The position numbers were made by a program, and so were the translations under genes. Of a stretch of DNA of 64,000 nucleotides, positions 8,641 through 16,983 are shown piece by piece (the stretch's first letter is position 1; every line of letters starts with the position of its first letter). Origin of the DNA: Clostridium_AD sp937920395 (GTDB lineage: Bacteria; Bacillota; Clostridia; Clostridiales; Clostridiaceae); contig DAVZGP010000004.1 of NCBI GenBank assembly GCA_052274345.1, positions 1 through 64,000 of the forward strand. The letters are read 5' to 3'. Below the pieces are notes generated by a model that did no database searches, had not been told where the DNA came from, and saw nothing but the letters and a program-made list of their open reading frames with translations.

Positions 8641-9438
8641 TTATAAATATGTTACCTCTAATGGATTTCTGTCCACTAACTTCTTATAAGTATACTTAGG
8701 ATATCCAACCATAACAGCAGCTGTTATGGTTTTTCCTTCTGGTATATTAAATAATTTAAGCATTGGTGAACCCTTCATACCTGCACAATATTCAAAATAA
8801 CCAGCCCAACAAGTTCCAATACCTAGTGAAGGAGCAAATAATTCTAGGTAAGTCAAAGAAGAAATAGAGTTAGCCCTGCCGTTTGAAAAACCTTTATCAG
8901 CCATAGTCATAATTAAATTTGGTGCACCACGCAAAATTCCATCAACTCCGTCTTCCCTGTACAATCTGATTAATCCTTTTAATCCCTCTTTTAGTGGAGA
9001 TTTCTCAATCATTCGGATAGTAAGTAGAACAGCTTTTTCTACTAATTTTCTGTCCTCAATAACAAGAAAAGATATACCTTGACTATTACTTCCAGTAGGA
9101 GCCAACCTTGCAATATCAACCAATTTAGTTAATTTTTCTCTTGATACAGATTCATCTTTATAACTTCTTATAGAACGACGTGACCTTAAAAAATGCTCAG
9201 CCTGCTCTGCATTTAATTTAGGAAAATCTTTTGCATTAATTTGCTCTGCGAGTGGTGTTTTTTTATTATCTATAGCTTCAGTTGGGCATACAGCAACACA
9301 ATGTCCACAAGCAATACAACTAGTATTTTCTACTTCCTCCGGACCATTTTCTCCCATTTTCAAAACAAATGATGGACATTCCTTAATACATTGTCCGCAT
9401 TTAATACATTTTTCTTCATTTACAGTTATAAGACCCAT
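8641..9438 (-). CDS. Ferredoxin-nitroreductase fusion protein
   Basis: This 265-residue protein starts with two 4Fe-4S motifs, CIKCGQCIKECP (about residue 11) and CIACGHCVAVCP (about 41). A flavin nitroreductase domain follows (RRSIRSYKDESVSREKL, APTGSNSQG, then GIGTCWAGYFE). Such clostridial fusions pass electrons from reduced ferredoxin to FMN and reduce nitro compounds, quinones or other acceptors. The natural substrate is unknown. A MarR regulator ends 18 bases upstream, so the pair is probably one operon with the regulator first. The length is normal for this fusion class. Confidence 0.85.
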   Translation of the reverse strand: MGLITVNEEKCIKCGQCIKECPSFVLKMGENGPEEVENTSCIACGHCVAVCPTEAIDNKKTPLAEQINAKDFPKLNAEQAEHFLRSRRSIRSYKDESVSREKLTKLVDIARLAPTGSNSQGISFLVIEDRKLVEKAVLLTIRMIEKSPLKEGLKGLIRLYREDGVDGILRGAPNLIMTMADKGFSNGRANSISSLTYLELFAPSLGIGTCWAGYFEYCAGMKGSPMLKLFNIPEGKTITAAVMVGYPKYTYKKLVDRNPLEVTYL

Positions 9439-9456
9439 TTTTTATCCCCTTTAAAT

Positions 9457-9903
9457 TTACTTTATTAATTTTTCAATATCATTTAATGTTTTTAATAATT
9501 CTTTTATTCTTTCTTTGCCAATGCCATCCTCGATTGTACTCTGTGCTTCCTTTAATATTGGTGTAGCAACATCAAGAGTATTTAATCCTTTATCAGTTAC
9601 GGTTATGCACTTTTTCCTACAGTCCTGCTCTTCTTTCTTAATATCAATATAACCGCTCTTTCTAAGTAACTCCACATTTCTCGTTACAGTGCTTTGATCC
9701 ATGCGTAAAATGTTACCAAGACTTGTAACAGAAATATTTTCATTCAAAGAAATATCCAATAGTAGCAAACATTGAGTACTCCGAAGTCCTGTTGGTTGAA
9801 GCATCTTGTCATAAAACTGAGTAATCGCGCGGGTGGTTTTTCTTAAATTACCACAAGCACAATTTTGCGAATTTTTGTTATCAGATGAAATTAAACTACA
9901 CAT
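9457..9903 (-). CDS. MarR-family regulator with cysteine-rich N terminus
   Basis: The 148-residue winged-helix protein has MarR hallmarks: a dimerising N-terminal helix, TSLGNILRMDQSTVTRNVEL as the recognition region (residues about 60-80), a wing with DCRKKCITVTDKG, and a C-terminal helix pair. The first 20 residues hold three cysteines (C2, C15, C17) and two more flank the wing, suggesting thiol redox or metal sensing. It heads the operon with the ferredoxin-nitroreductase and starts at a promoter region framed by inverted repeats, consistent with autorepression. The ligand is unknown. Confidence 0.85.
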   Translation of the reverse strand: MCSLISSDNKNSQNCACGNLRKTTRAITQFYDKMLQPTGLRSTQCLLLLDISLNENISVTSLGNILRMDQSTVTRNVELLRKSGYIDIKKEEQDCRKKCITVTDKGLNTLDVATPILKEAQSTIEDGIGKERIKELLKTLNDIEKLIK

Positions 9904-9959
9904 AAATTCAACTCCAATACTATATATGTATATACATATAATATAGTGAAGTCGAATTT
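9904..9959 (-). promoter_or_regulatory. MarR promoter with nested palindromes
   Basis: An 18-bp perfect palindrome TATATGTATATACATATA (9923-9940) lies inside a wider inverted repeat, AAATTCAACT (9904-9913) with AGTCGAATTT (9950-9959). The region abuts the marR start codon. It is the likely operator, with the -10 element inside the AT palindrome. Confidence 0.5.
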
Positions 9960-10058
9960 ATGTCAAGTTTATAAGTTACTTATAATTTTTTAATATTAAA
10001 CATTATTAATTATCCCTATTTAATAAATGATGTTATAATAATATTGAGGTGATATTAA

Positions 10059-10199
10059 ATGGTTTCAGATAGAACTGTTGTTACAATTCAAAAACAACTA
10101 CAAGATAAATTAGAAATACAAGCTGAAAAAGAGCATAGAAGTCTTTCAAATTTAGTTAATAAAGCATTAATTGAATATCTTGATAAAATTGAGGATTAA
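10059..10199 (+). CDS. Ribbon-helix-helix protein, 46 residues
   Basis: An ATG at 10059 after TGAGGTG opens a 46-codon frame. The product has the Arc/MetJ/CopG layout: a short strand (RTVVTIQKQLQDKLEI) followed by two helices with SLSNLVNKALIEYLD. Proteins of this size bind DNA as dimers through the strand and often act as autorepressors, antitoxins or plasmid copy regulators. The next gene starts 43 bases downstream in the same direction, so the two may form a pair. Confidence 0.75.
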   Translation: MVSDRTVVTIQKQLQDKLEIQAEKEHRSLSNLVNKALIEYLDKIED

Positions 10200-10242
10200 C
10201 ATTTTATATGTTAGTCTTTTTTAGAAAGGTGGAAATGCAAAA

Positions 10243-10665
10243 ATGTATCTTAATGGTACTGTTCACCTGGTGCAAAAAAACTTCTTTCCATTAAAGGAGA
10301 GGATTCTTAATTGCCTATATAAATACAACAATTTTGTCTTAGAAGTGAAAGATGAATCTATTAATAATGTTATAATTATAACAAATGATATTATATATAA
10401 TAACGACTATATTTATGAAGATGGGGACAGTTTATATAATCATTTTCCAAAGGATAAAATTATAAATTTAAGAAGGTATTTAGTTAAAAATAAATTGTGC
10501 TCTAGAGAAATTGAAAGAAAATTTTATAAACTAAAACCAGAAGTTATTGAAATTTTATTATTAAGCGAAAGATATAATCAAGCTGGCGCTGCACATCTTA
10601 TAGGTGAAGATAGCATTATAGACAGATTAGAAAAAAAGGGATATGAAATAATTAGGATATGTTAA
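10243..10665 (+). CDS. Hypothetical 140-residue protein beside the RHH gene
   Basis: A soluble mixed alpha/beta protein behind a good AGAAAGGTGG site. It starts MYLNGTVHLVQKNFF and has an acidic, tyrosine-rich middle. The C-terminal part is helical (ERYNQAGAAHLIGEDSIIDR). I do not recognise the family. It follows a small ribbon-helix-helix gene and ends at a strong shared terminator. A toxin or regulator partner role is conceivable, but no nuclease or kinase motif is visible. Confidence 0.55.
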   Translation: MYLNGTVHLVQKNFFPLKERILNCLYKYNNFVLEVKDESINNVIIITNDIIYNNDYIYEDGDSLYNHFPKDKIINLRRYLVKNKLCSREIERKFYKLKPEVIEILLLSERYNQAGAAHLIGEDSIIDRLEKKGYEIIRIC

Positions 10666-10710
10666 AAACTGAGCATAAACTTTTTGTTTTAAAAGTTTAT
10701 GCTCAGTTTT
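10665..10710. terminator. Bidirectional terminator
   Basis: A 19-bp perfect stem (10665-10683 with 10692-10710, core ACTGAGCATAAAC) has A-rich and T-rich flanks. It terminates the RHH pair and the convergent beta-glucan operon. Confidence 0.9.
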
Positions 10711-10714
10711 ATTT

Positions 10715-12082
10715 TTAATTTATATCCTTTAATCCTATTTTTTTAATCCCAGATTGAACATTTTTGTTCTTAATATAATTATTCCATACAATACCGTTTT
10801 TGTGATTTTGAATCATAAGCAATGTTATGCCCTTATCAATTCCAATTACATCAGTATCATACCACTGTGTCCCTACAATAAATTCACTAGGATATGCATC
10901 ATGGAGATCAGTATTATAAGAGTCCTTAAGACCATATTTCCCCCATAGACTAGGAAAATTCTCATAATAATTACGTAAAGCTGCCAGAGATTCCTTAGGT
11001 GTAAATACCATAGATCCTAAAGCACCTGATGGTGCAAGCGTACCATCATTTTTAACTTGATCATTTGCAAAGCCTGAAGGATTAGATCCATACAATCCCG
11101 AATATCCTTTAGGACCATCAGAAGCAGTAAGACCCCAAGCATTTGGTCCTAAAGTTTTATATTTAGAACCTTGGTCAATTGCATATTGCCTGCTACTCTT
11201 ACTTGCTATTACAGAGTTTTCCCACCAATTTACACCTTGCTTATCAACTTTATCTTTAAAATTAATCCATGCAAAAGAAAATTGATGTGTAAATAATGAA
11301 CCAAACCAAGAATTAATAAATTGTGGTTTATTTCCATAAGAACCTAAATGCCTTGTAAAACTATACATCATATTAGGATCTGTAGGATGTGTTGATGAAC
11401 CAGCTCCTAATACATATAACTGTAACTGTTCTGCATAGAAATCCCAGTGGCCAGCAAACCCTTTCTCTGGTGAATATGCCATATAAAATTGATTATTTGA
11501 TGAATCAACGAACCAAGGCCAATTAACTCTGTCATACAACTGTTGCGCCTTAATCATTACATCTCCACCAAAGTATTCACCAGCTGTTATTGCACCATTT
11601 ATTGCTAGAGCAGTATCAATTATAGAAACTTCACTTGTACCATCTCTTTTTGCAGTATTCATATTCAAGAAGTGATAAAAGAAGCCATTTACCTGATCCG
11701 CATTATTTAATAATGTATTTATGGTTCCAAGAGCCCTATCATGAGCCTGCTTCTTTGTTATCCACTTTTTATCTGCACCTATAACTAATGCAGTAAGACC
11801 AAAGCCCACAGACGCAACACTCGATACATTATTAGTATCAGTTGTTTTTCTATTATTATCATTTTTTGCCCTATCTCTAATTAAGCCATATGCTACGCTG
11901 TTAGTATCCGTATTGGCTTCCTTCCAGAAAAAATTAAAGCTACCTTTACTTTCCTTATCCATCAATTGATTATTACTGATAGATTGCTGTTTTCCTGAAA
12001 CTTTTAAACTAAAAGGATTTGTTCCAATTAATAAAACAATAGTAAGAAACAATGCTAGATATTTTGTGGTTAATTTCCTCAT
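10715..12082 (-). CDS. Secreted glycoamylase-family (GH144-like) beta-glucanase
   Basis: A 455-residue exported protein with an N-terminal signal segment (TKYLALFLTIVLLIGTNPF). The rest is an alpha/alpha-barrel domain of the glycoamylase family (PF10091): GFFYHFLNMNTAKRDGTSEV, SIIDTALAINGAITAGEYFG and GHWDFYAEQLQLYVLGAG. Characterised relatives include GH144 endo-beta-1,2-glucanases and the C-terminal domains of cyclic beta-glucan synthases. It is the last gene of a LacI-controlled operon with a GH94 phosphorylase and a sugar ABC importer. That suggests it cuts an extracellular beta-glucan into importable oligosaccharides. A beta-1,2 linkage is inferred. Confidence 0.75.
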   Translation of the reverse strand: MRKLTTKYLALFLTIVLLIGTNPFSLKVSGKQQSISNNQLMDKESKGSFNFFWKEANTDTNSVAYGLIRDRAKNDNNRKTTDTNNVSSVASVGFGLTALVIGADKKWITKKQAHDRALGTINTLLNNADQVNGFFYHFLNMNTAKRDGTSEVSIIDTALAINGAITAGEYFGGDVMIKAQQLYDRVNWPWFVDSSNNQFYMAYSPEKGFAGHWDFYAEQLQLYVLGAGSSTHPTDPNMMYSFTRHLGSYGNKPQFINSWFGSLFTHQFSFAWINFKDKVDKQGVNWWENSVIASKSSRQYAIDQGSKYKTLGPNAWGLTASDGPKGYSGLYGSNPSGFANDQVKNDGTLAPSGALGSMVFTPKESLAALRNYYENFPSLWGKYGLKDSYNTDLHDAYPSEFIVGTQWYDTDVIGIDKGITLLMIQNHKNGIVWNNYIKNKNVQSGIKKIGLKDIN

Positions 12083-12099
12083 AATTATCCCTTCCCTTC

Positions 12100-14514
12100 C
12101 TATCCCATAATAACTTTTACATCATGAATCATTCCGTCATGCAAGTCTGGCAGCTTATTACCATTTATTAATTTACCATCAATTGTTATTTGCTTTACTC
12201 CCTTATTTACATGTGTACTATTATCTACAACAATAGAATAAGTTGTATTTCTAAAATTCCTCTTATAACTAAATCCATCCCATTTAGAAGGGATAGCAGG
12301 ATCTATTATTAATCCATCATATTCTGCTCTTATACCAAGTATCCAGTTTGTGGCAGTTCTTTGAAGCCACTGTGCAGAACCTGTATACCATGTCCAACTC
12401 CCTCTTCCGTAGTTAGGAGACTGTGGTCCATCGGAATTGCCTGGCATTACATATGGTTCTGCCTTATAAAGTTCAATATCCGAGCTTCTATTAGGAGGAC
12501 ATATCCTTTTGTATAGTTCATATGCTTTCTCAACTTCGCCTACCATAATATAAGCAGTTACTGCCCAAGTTGCAGCATGAGAATATACTCCCCCGTTTTC
12601 TCGTAACCCAGGAGCATAACGCGTTATATAACCAATATCTTCCCTAACCTTGCTATAAGCAGGATATAATAAAAGAGTGCCATAATCTTTAAATAAATAT
12701 TTGCTTACAGAATCCATAGCGACTTTTGCTCTACTTTTATCAGCTATACCACTTATAACTGCCCATGTCTGAGGGTTAAGAAAAATAAAAGCTTCTTTGT
12801 TTTCTTTAGCACCTACATCCTCACCATTATCCGTAGTTGCTTGAAGGTACCACTGTCCATTCCATCCATACTCATTTAAAGCTTTTTTCATATTTTTCAT
12901 TGCTGTCTCACATTTTTCCAAAAAAATTTTATCATCTTTTCTTCTACAAATAGATATAAAGTCACCTAATATAATATACAAGAATTCTCCAAGCCAAAAG
13001 CTTTCTCCCTTCCAATCCCAGCCTACTGCACTTAATCCATCATTCCAATCATTTTCACCCATTAGGGGTACTCCCCTATCACTAAACCTTGTAAAGACTT
13101 TTTCTATAGAAAGTTTGCAATGTTTAAATAAGCTTATCTTTTCATCTGTATCATAACAAGCTATCTTTTCTTCAAGTATAGAAAAATCATTAGTCTCTTT
13201 TAAATAACTTGTAGTTATAAAAGGAAGCCATAATAAATCATCTGAGCATTTAGTTTCAGGCCCAATCCCTGAAATAGTCATCCACCAATGATATACTGTA
13301 CCATCAGACTTTTGCTTCCCAGCATGCATTAATATTTGTTTCTTTGCATATTCTGGCATAGATGAAAAAAATATTTGACAATCCTGAAGTTGGTCTCTAA
13401 AACCATAACCTGCACTTACTTGATAATAACCCGATTTGCCCCATATTCTACAAGAAATTGCCTGATATTTAAGCCACGTATTAGTCATAATATTAAGTGC
13501 ATCATCTGGAGTACTCACTACCTCACTATCAACAAATTTTTCCCAAAACTTATGAACGTCCTCTAATGCATTATGTGCTTCGCAAACTTTATTATATTTA
13601 TTTGCTAGCAAGCACGCCTGCTCTTTTGAATCTGCGCAACCTAAGGTGAATACAATTTCTTTACTCTCTCCTGGCTCTAATTTTACTTTTACGTGAAGTG
13701 AAGCTGTAGCATCAAAAAATCTTCCTGTATTTCTTTCTAATTCATCCATTTCCATGGCCTTAGGATTACTTTCTGATCCATACATTCCTATAAATGATTC
13801 CTTATCCCCATCATAAGATGTAACTTTTTCACTACAAGTGTGAAATCCTACATACTCCCAGTCTCTATTGTTATGTTGACCTTTCTTGTTTTGCAATAAC
13901 CAAAGACACTTAGTTGTAAGAAACCCGTTTACCTCTTCATTAAATTGATTATCAATAAATATCTTATGGAACTCTCTATGTTCATCTGGTGATGTTCCCA
14001 TACACCATTCAAAATATGTCATTAAACTTAATTCCCGATCTTCACTGGACTCATTTGTAAGTTTAAGTGTCCATATCTCCATTGGAGCATCCGGTACTAC
14101 ATACATGGTGAGCTTACTTCTTATACCACTATATTTTTGCTCTATTACGGAATACCCAATTCCATGCTTTACTGTATATTCCTCTACTTCTCTGCAAACA
14201 GGTTTAAATCCTGCAGACCAAAAATCTTTTGATTTGTCATCCCTTATATAAATATATTTACCCCAATTATCCTTAATCACATCCTGATATGAGCGTGTAA
14301 GCCTATTTTCTACAGAATTTCCTCTCCAAGAATATCCTCCACCAGTTTGAGATACCATAAAAGCATAATCTCCATTACTTATAATATTAGCCCAAGGTCT
14401 TGGTGTTTTGGGTGTGGTAATAACATACTCTCTTCCATCTTCTCTAAAATACCCATATTTATTTTCAAACAAATGTTTATCTTCCAAAATTATTTCCTCC
14501 TCTTGTGTAAACAT
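12100..14514 (-). CDS. GH94 glycoside phosphorylase
   Basis: This 804-residue enzyme matches GH94: N-terminal NKYGYFREDGREYVITTPKT, then YGFRDQLQDCQ, and the catalytic-acid region GENDWNDGLSAVGWDWKG near residue 520. GENGGVYSHAATWAV and GRGSWTWYTGSAQWL follow. GH94 enzymes phosphorolyse beta-glucosides to glucose 1-phosphate. The length resembles cellobiose or chitobiose phosphorylases and is shorter than known 1,2-beta-oligoglucan phosphorylases (about 1,100). Substrate remains open. No signal peptide is present, so it is cytoplasmic. An alternative TTG start at 14487 has a better GAGGAGG site than the ATG at 14514. Confidence 0.85.
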   Translation of the reverse strand: MFTQEEEIILEDKHLFENKYGYFREDGREYVITTPKTPRPWANIISNGDYAFMVSQTGGGYSWRGNSVENRLTRSYQDVIKDNWGKYIYIRDDKSKDFWSAGFKPVCREVEEYTVKHGIGYSVIEQKYSGIRSKLTMYVVPDAPMEIWTLKLTNESSEDRELSLMTYFEWCMGTSPDEHREFHKIFIDNQFNEEVNGFLTTKCLWLLQNKKGQHNNRDWEYVGFHTCSEKVTSYDGDKESFIGMYGSESNPKAMEMDELERNTGRFFDATASLHVKVKLEPGESKEIVFTLGCADSKEQACLLANKYNKVCEAHNALEDVHKFWEKFVDSEVVSTPDDALNIMTNTWLKYQAISCRIWGKSGYYQVSAGYGFRDQLQDCQIFFSSMPEYAKKQILMHAGKQKSDGTVYHWWMTISGIGPETKCSDDLLWLPFITTSYLKETNDFSILEEKIACYDTDEKISLFKHCKLSIEKVFTRFSDRGVPLMGENDWNDGLSAVGWDWKGESFWLGEFLYIILGDFISICRRKDDKIFLEKCETAMKNMKKALNEYGWNGQWYLQATTDNGEDVGAKENKEAFIFLNPQTWAVISGIADKSRAKVAMDSVSKYLFKDYGTLLLYPAYSKVREDIGYITRYAPGLRENGGVYSHAATWAVTAYIMVGEVEKAYELYKRICPPNRSSDIELYKAEPYVMPGNSDGPQSPNYGRGSWTWYTGSAQWLQRTATNWILGIRAEYDGLIIDPAIPSKWDGFSYKRNFRNTTYSIVVDNSTHVNKGVKQITIDGKLINGNKLPDLHDGMIHDVKVIMG

Positions 14515-14525
14515 AAAATTATCCC

Positions 14526-15044
14526 TTATTGAATGCTCTTTAATTTATTCTTCGCTACATTTAATATATCCACATCACTTGGAAAAGCTTCAAGAATAGT
14601 CTTGTATGTTTCTATAGCATTTTCTTTATCATCAGCTTTCAAGTACTCATCTGCTACCTTTAGCATAATTTGACCTAAATAGCCTTTATCAATCTGAAGG
14701 TACTGTTTTAACATATCTGTCCCTGTTTTAATGTCAATTTTACTATTTATTATTTCTTGTGCCATGTCTTTTGATTTTTTATATGATGAAGGTTTTGGAA
14801 ATGCATAGGGACTACTCCATATATTATCTACTTGCTCAAACCCGCCCATAAATTCATATCCACTTCCATCTTCTTTTTCAATATTTTTACCTTTTAATGC
14901 AATAACATAATCGCCTTTTTCAAAATTACCCATTGCATCCTTATAATATTTATTAGACATGTTATTCTGCTGAATCCATGCCACCCCATATATTAAAAGC
15001 ACTGCTACTATAACTATTAAAGCAATTTGTGCGTTTTTTTTCAC
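14526..15044 (-). CDS. Membrane-anchored TPR-like protein
   Basis: The 172-residue protein has one N-terminal membrane helix (residues about 6-24) and an extracytoplasmic helical domain. The C-terminal AIETYKTILEAFPSD resembles a tetratricopeptide repeat. It lies between the importer permeases and the GH94 gene in one operon, 11 bases before the latter. A role in assembling or recruiting the importer or the secreted hydrolase is possible but not demonstrated. Confidence 0.6.
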   Translation of the reverse strand: MKKNAQIALIVIVAVLLIYGVAWIQQNNMSNKYYKDAMGNFEKGDYVIALKGKNIEKEDGSGYEFMGGFEQVDNIWSSPYAFPKPSSYKKSKDMAQEIINSKIDIKTGTDMLKQYLQIDKGYLGQIMLKVADEYLKADDKENAIETYKTILEAFPSDVDILNVAKNKLKSIQ

Positions 15045-15079
15045 TTTTCTATTCCCCCTTTGTCCCTTCAGTCCAACTA

Positions 15080-15955
15080 TTATTTAAGACCAACACCCGT
15101 AAATGCCTTAACAAAGTTTTTCTGCATACAAAAGTAAATAATGACTATGGGCAAAGAAACTAAAACCATTGCTGCCCATAATTGTTCAACATGAACTCCT
15201 GGTATTGCATTACTAAACTTATATATAGCAATTTGCAATGTCATTTTTGTATCACTTCTTAAATATAAAAGAGGATTTAAAAAATCATTCCACGATCCCA
15301 TAAAAGCAAGTATAGAAATAGTAGCCAAAGCAGGTTTTGCCATTGGTAATACTACTTTATTGAAAATCATAAATTCATTAGCTCCATCTATTCTAGCTGC
15401 TTCAAGATAAGCATCATCAATCTGTGTAAAAAACTGGATCATAAGAAATATATTATAAGCACTTAGAGCCATAGGTATAATTAGTACTCTATAGGTGTTA
15501 ATCCAGTTCCAGTTATACAGCATTGTATATGTAGGAATTAATAATAGTACACTAGGTATCATCATTGATGCTAATATAATATTTCGTGTTAGAGATTTAA
15601 ACGGAACATCTAGTTTTACTATGGCATAGGCTACCATTGATGAAAATAGAACATTTAATGCGGTAACACTACTAGCAATAAATATAGTATTAAAGAATAA
15701 TCTTGGAATATTTAAAGATTTAAATACCTCAGTGTAACCACCAAAATTTATTGATTTAGGTAATGCAAGTGGTGAGTTCATTATTTCCGGACCAAGCTTA
15801 AAAGAATTCATAATTAAGAAAAAGAATGGATACAATACTATAATAGAACCAATTAATAAAATCCCATACAAAATTATATTGACTAATATTTTTTTAAATT
15901 TATTTTCATTAAAATGACTTGAATTATTCTTGCGACTAATATTTATTGTTGCCAT
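15080..15955 (-). CDS. Sugar ABC transporter permease, MalG type
   Basis: A 291-residue permease with six membrane segments. The cytoplasmic EAA loop EAARIDGANEFMIFNKVVLP occurs near residue 190, where it contacts the ATPase. It is of the carbohydrate (CUT1) class by length and by its partner gene. It pairs with the MalF-type permease 19 bases upstream and the binding lipoprotein. No ATPase gene is in the operon, so a shared MsmK-type ATPase encoded elsewhere probably energises it. The expected cargo is a beta-gluco-oligosaccharide, judged from the neighbouring GH94 and glycoamylase genes. Confidence 0.9.
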   Translation of the reverse strand: MATINISRKNNSSHFNENKFKKILVNIILYGILLIGSIIVLYPFFFLIMNSFKLGPEIMNSPLALPKSINFGGYTEVFKSLNIPRLFFNTIFIASSVTALNVLFSSMVAYAIVKLDVPFKSLTRNIILASMMIPSVLLLIPTYTMLYNWNWINTYRVLIIPMALSAYNIFLMIQFFTQIDDAYLEAARIDGANEFMIFNKVVLPMAKPALATISILAFMGSWNDFLNPLLYLRSDTKMTLQIAIYKFSNAIPGVHVEQLWAAMVLVSLPIVIIYFCMQKNFVKAFTGVGLK

Positions 15956-15974
15956 AATTATATATAGCTCCCTT

Positions 15975-16865
15975 CTATTCCTCTATTACATTAAGTACTT
16001 TATTTTGAATCTTAGTAAATATAAAAATCACTATTGCAAGTAAAATACCTATCGCAGAAGCCTCTCCCATCTGCATATCCTGAAATCCCTTTTGATAAAG
16101 ATACATTACAGGTGTTAACGCAGAATTATAAGGTCCTCCAAGTAAGTCAAAATTTATAAATACTTCAGTAAACATTTGAAATCCATTAATAATATTCATA
16201 GTCATTACAAAAATAATCTGAGGCTTTAATAATGGAATAGTAATTGCAAACAACGTATTAATCCATGAGCTTCCATCTATCTGAGCTGCTTCAATCACTT
16301 GCTTGTCAATACCTGCTAACCCACCAATAAAAATAATCATTTGTATTCCAAACCATTTCCAACTACTAAAAATAGCTATAATTGGCATTGGAAGCCACTT
16401 AGTTGTTTTCCAAAATACACCTTCCCTTATCCAACCATGTTGGAGCATTAATTGTTGAATTGGGCCAGTGGGACTTGATATATAATTAAATATAAGCATA
16501 GCTATAACCACCGATGTAACCATTGGTATAAAATATATTGTTCTAAATAAAGAACCGCCCAATTTTATCTTCGTTAGTATAAGTGCAAGTGACAACGATA
16601 TAATGAAAGTCAATGCAATAAATATACTTTGATTAAACAAAATATTAAACATTGACTTCCAAAATAATCCATCCGTTGCTACATTAATCCAGTTTTCAAA
16701 CCCAACAAAAGTTGCTCTTTCTGGTTGAATTAAATTTATGCTTAAATAACTGTTTTTAAAAGCGAGTGCCATAGGATAAGCTAAAAATACGAAAAAATAT
16801 ATTACCCATGGAGATACAAATAAAATCCCCCACTTTCTTTTCGAGGTTAACTTTATTTTACTCAT
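15975..16865 (-). CDS. Sugar ABC transporter permease, MalF type
   Basis: The 296-residue permease has six predicted membrane helices and an EAA loop EAAQIDGSSWINTLFAITIP near residue 205. The N-terminal KRKWGILFVSPWVIYFFVFL is typical of the first helix in CUT1 permeases. It forms the heterodimer partner of the following gene. Two stable hairpins lie between it and the upstream binding-protein gene, which may let the binding protein be made in excess. The importer ATPase is absent from the window. Confidence 0.9.
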   Translation of the reverse strand: MSKIKLTSKRKWGILFVSPWVIYFFVFLAYPMALAFKNSYLSINLIQPERATFVGFENWINVATDGLFWKSMFNILFNQSIFIALTFIISLSLALILTKIKLGGSLFRTIYFIPMVTSVVIAMLIFNYISSPTGPIQQLMLQHGWIREGVFWKTTKWLPMPIIAIFSSWKWFGIQMIIFIGGLAGIDKQVIEAAQIDGSSWINTLFAITIPLLKPQIIFVMTMNIINGFQMFTEVFINFDLLGGPYNSALTPVMYLYQKGFQDMQMGEASAIGILLAIVIFIFTKIQNKVLNVIEE

Positions 16866-16892
16866 TGTTTTCCTCCTTCTATAAATAATAAC

Positions 16893-16962
16893 AAGTGTAA
16901 GTTTCGTAAATTGTTACACTTTATAAATTAAAATTTACTGAAAATATTCTTCTCAGTAAATT
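16893..16962 (-). other. Intercistronic stem-loops after the binding-protein gene
   Basis: Two hairpins fill the 118-base gap: AAGTGTAA (16893-16900) with TTACACTT (16914-16921), and AATTTACTGA (16932-16941) with TCAGTAAATT (16953-16962). They could stabilise the upstream mRNA or partly terminate. Similar elements after malE-type genes raise binding-protein levels. Confidence 0.55.
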
Positions 16963-16983
16963 CTAATTATAAATATACCTTTT

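Noticed and set aside
10059..10665. Firm toxin-antitoxin call for the RHH gene and its neighbour
   Set aside because: The second protein shows no toxin motif (no PIN, RelE, MazF or HicA signature), so only a possible pair is reported.
12100..14514. Naming the GH94 gene as 1,2-beta-oligoglucan phosphorylase
   Set aside because: It is about 300 residues shorter than characterised examples; only the family is supported.
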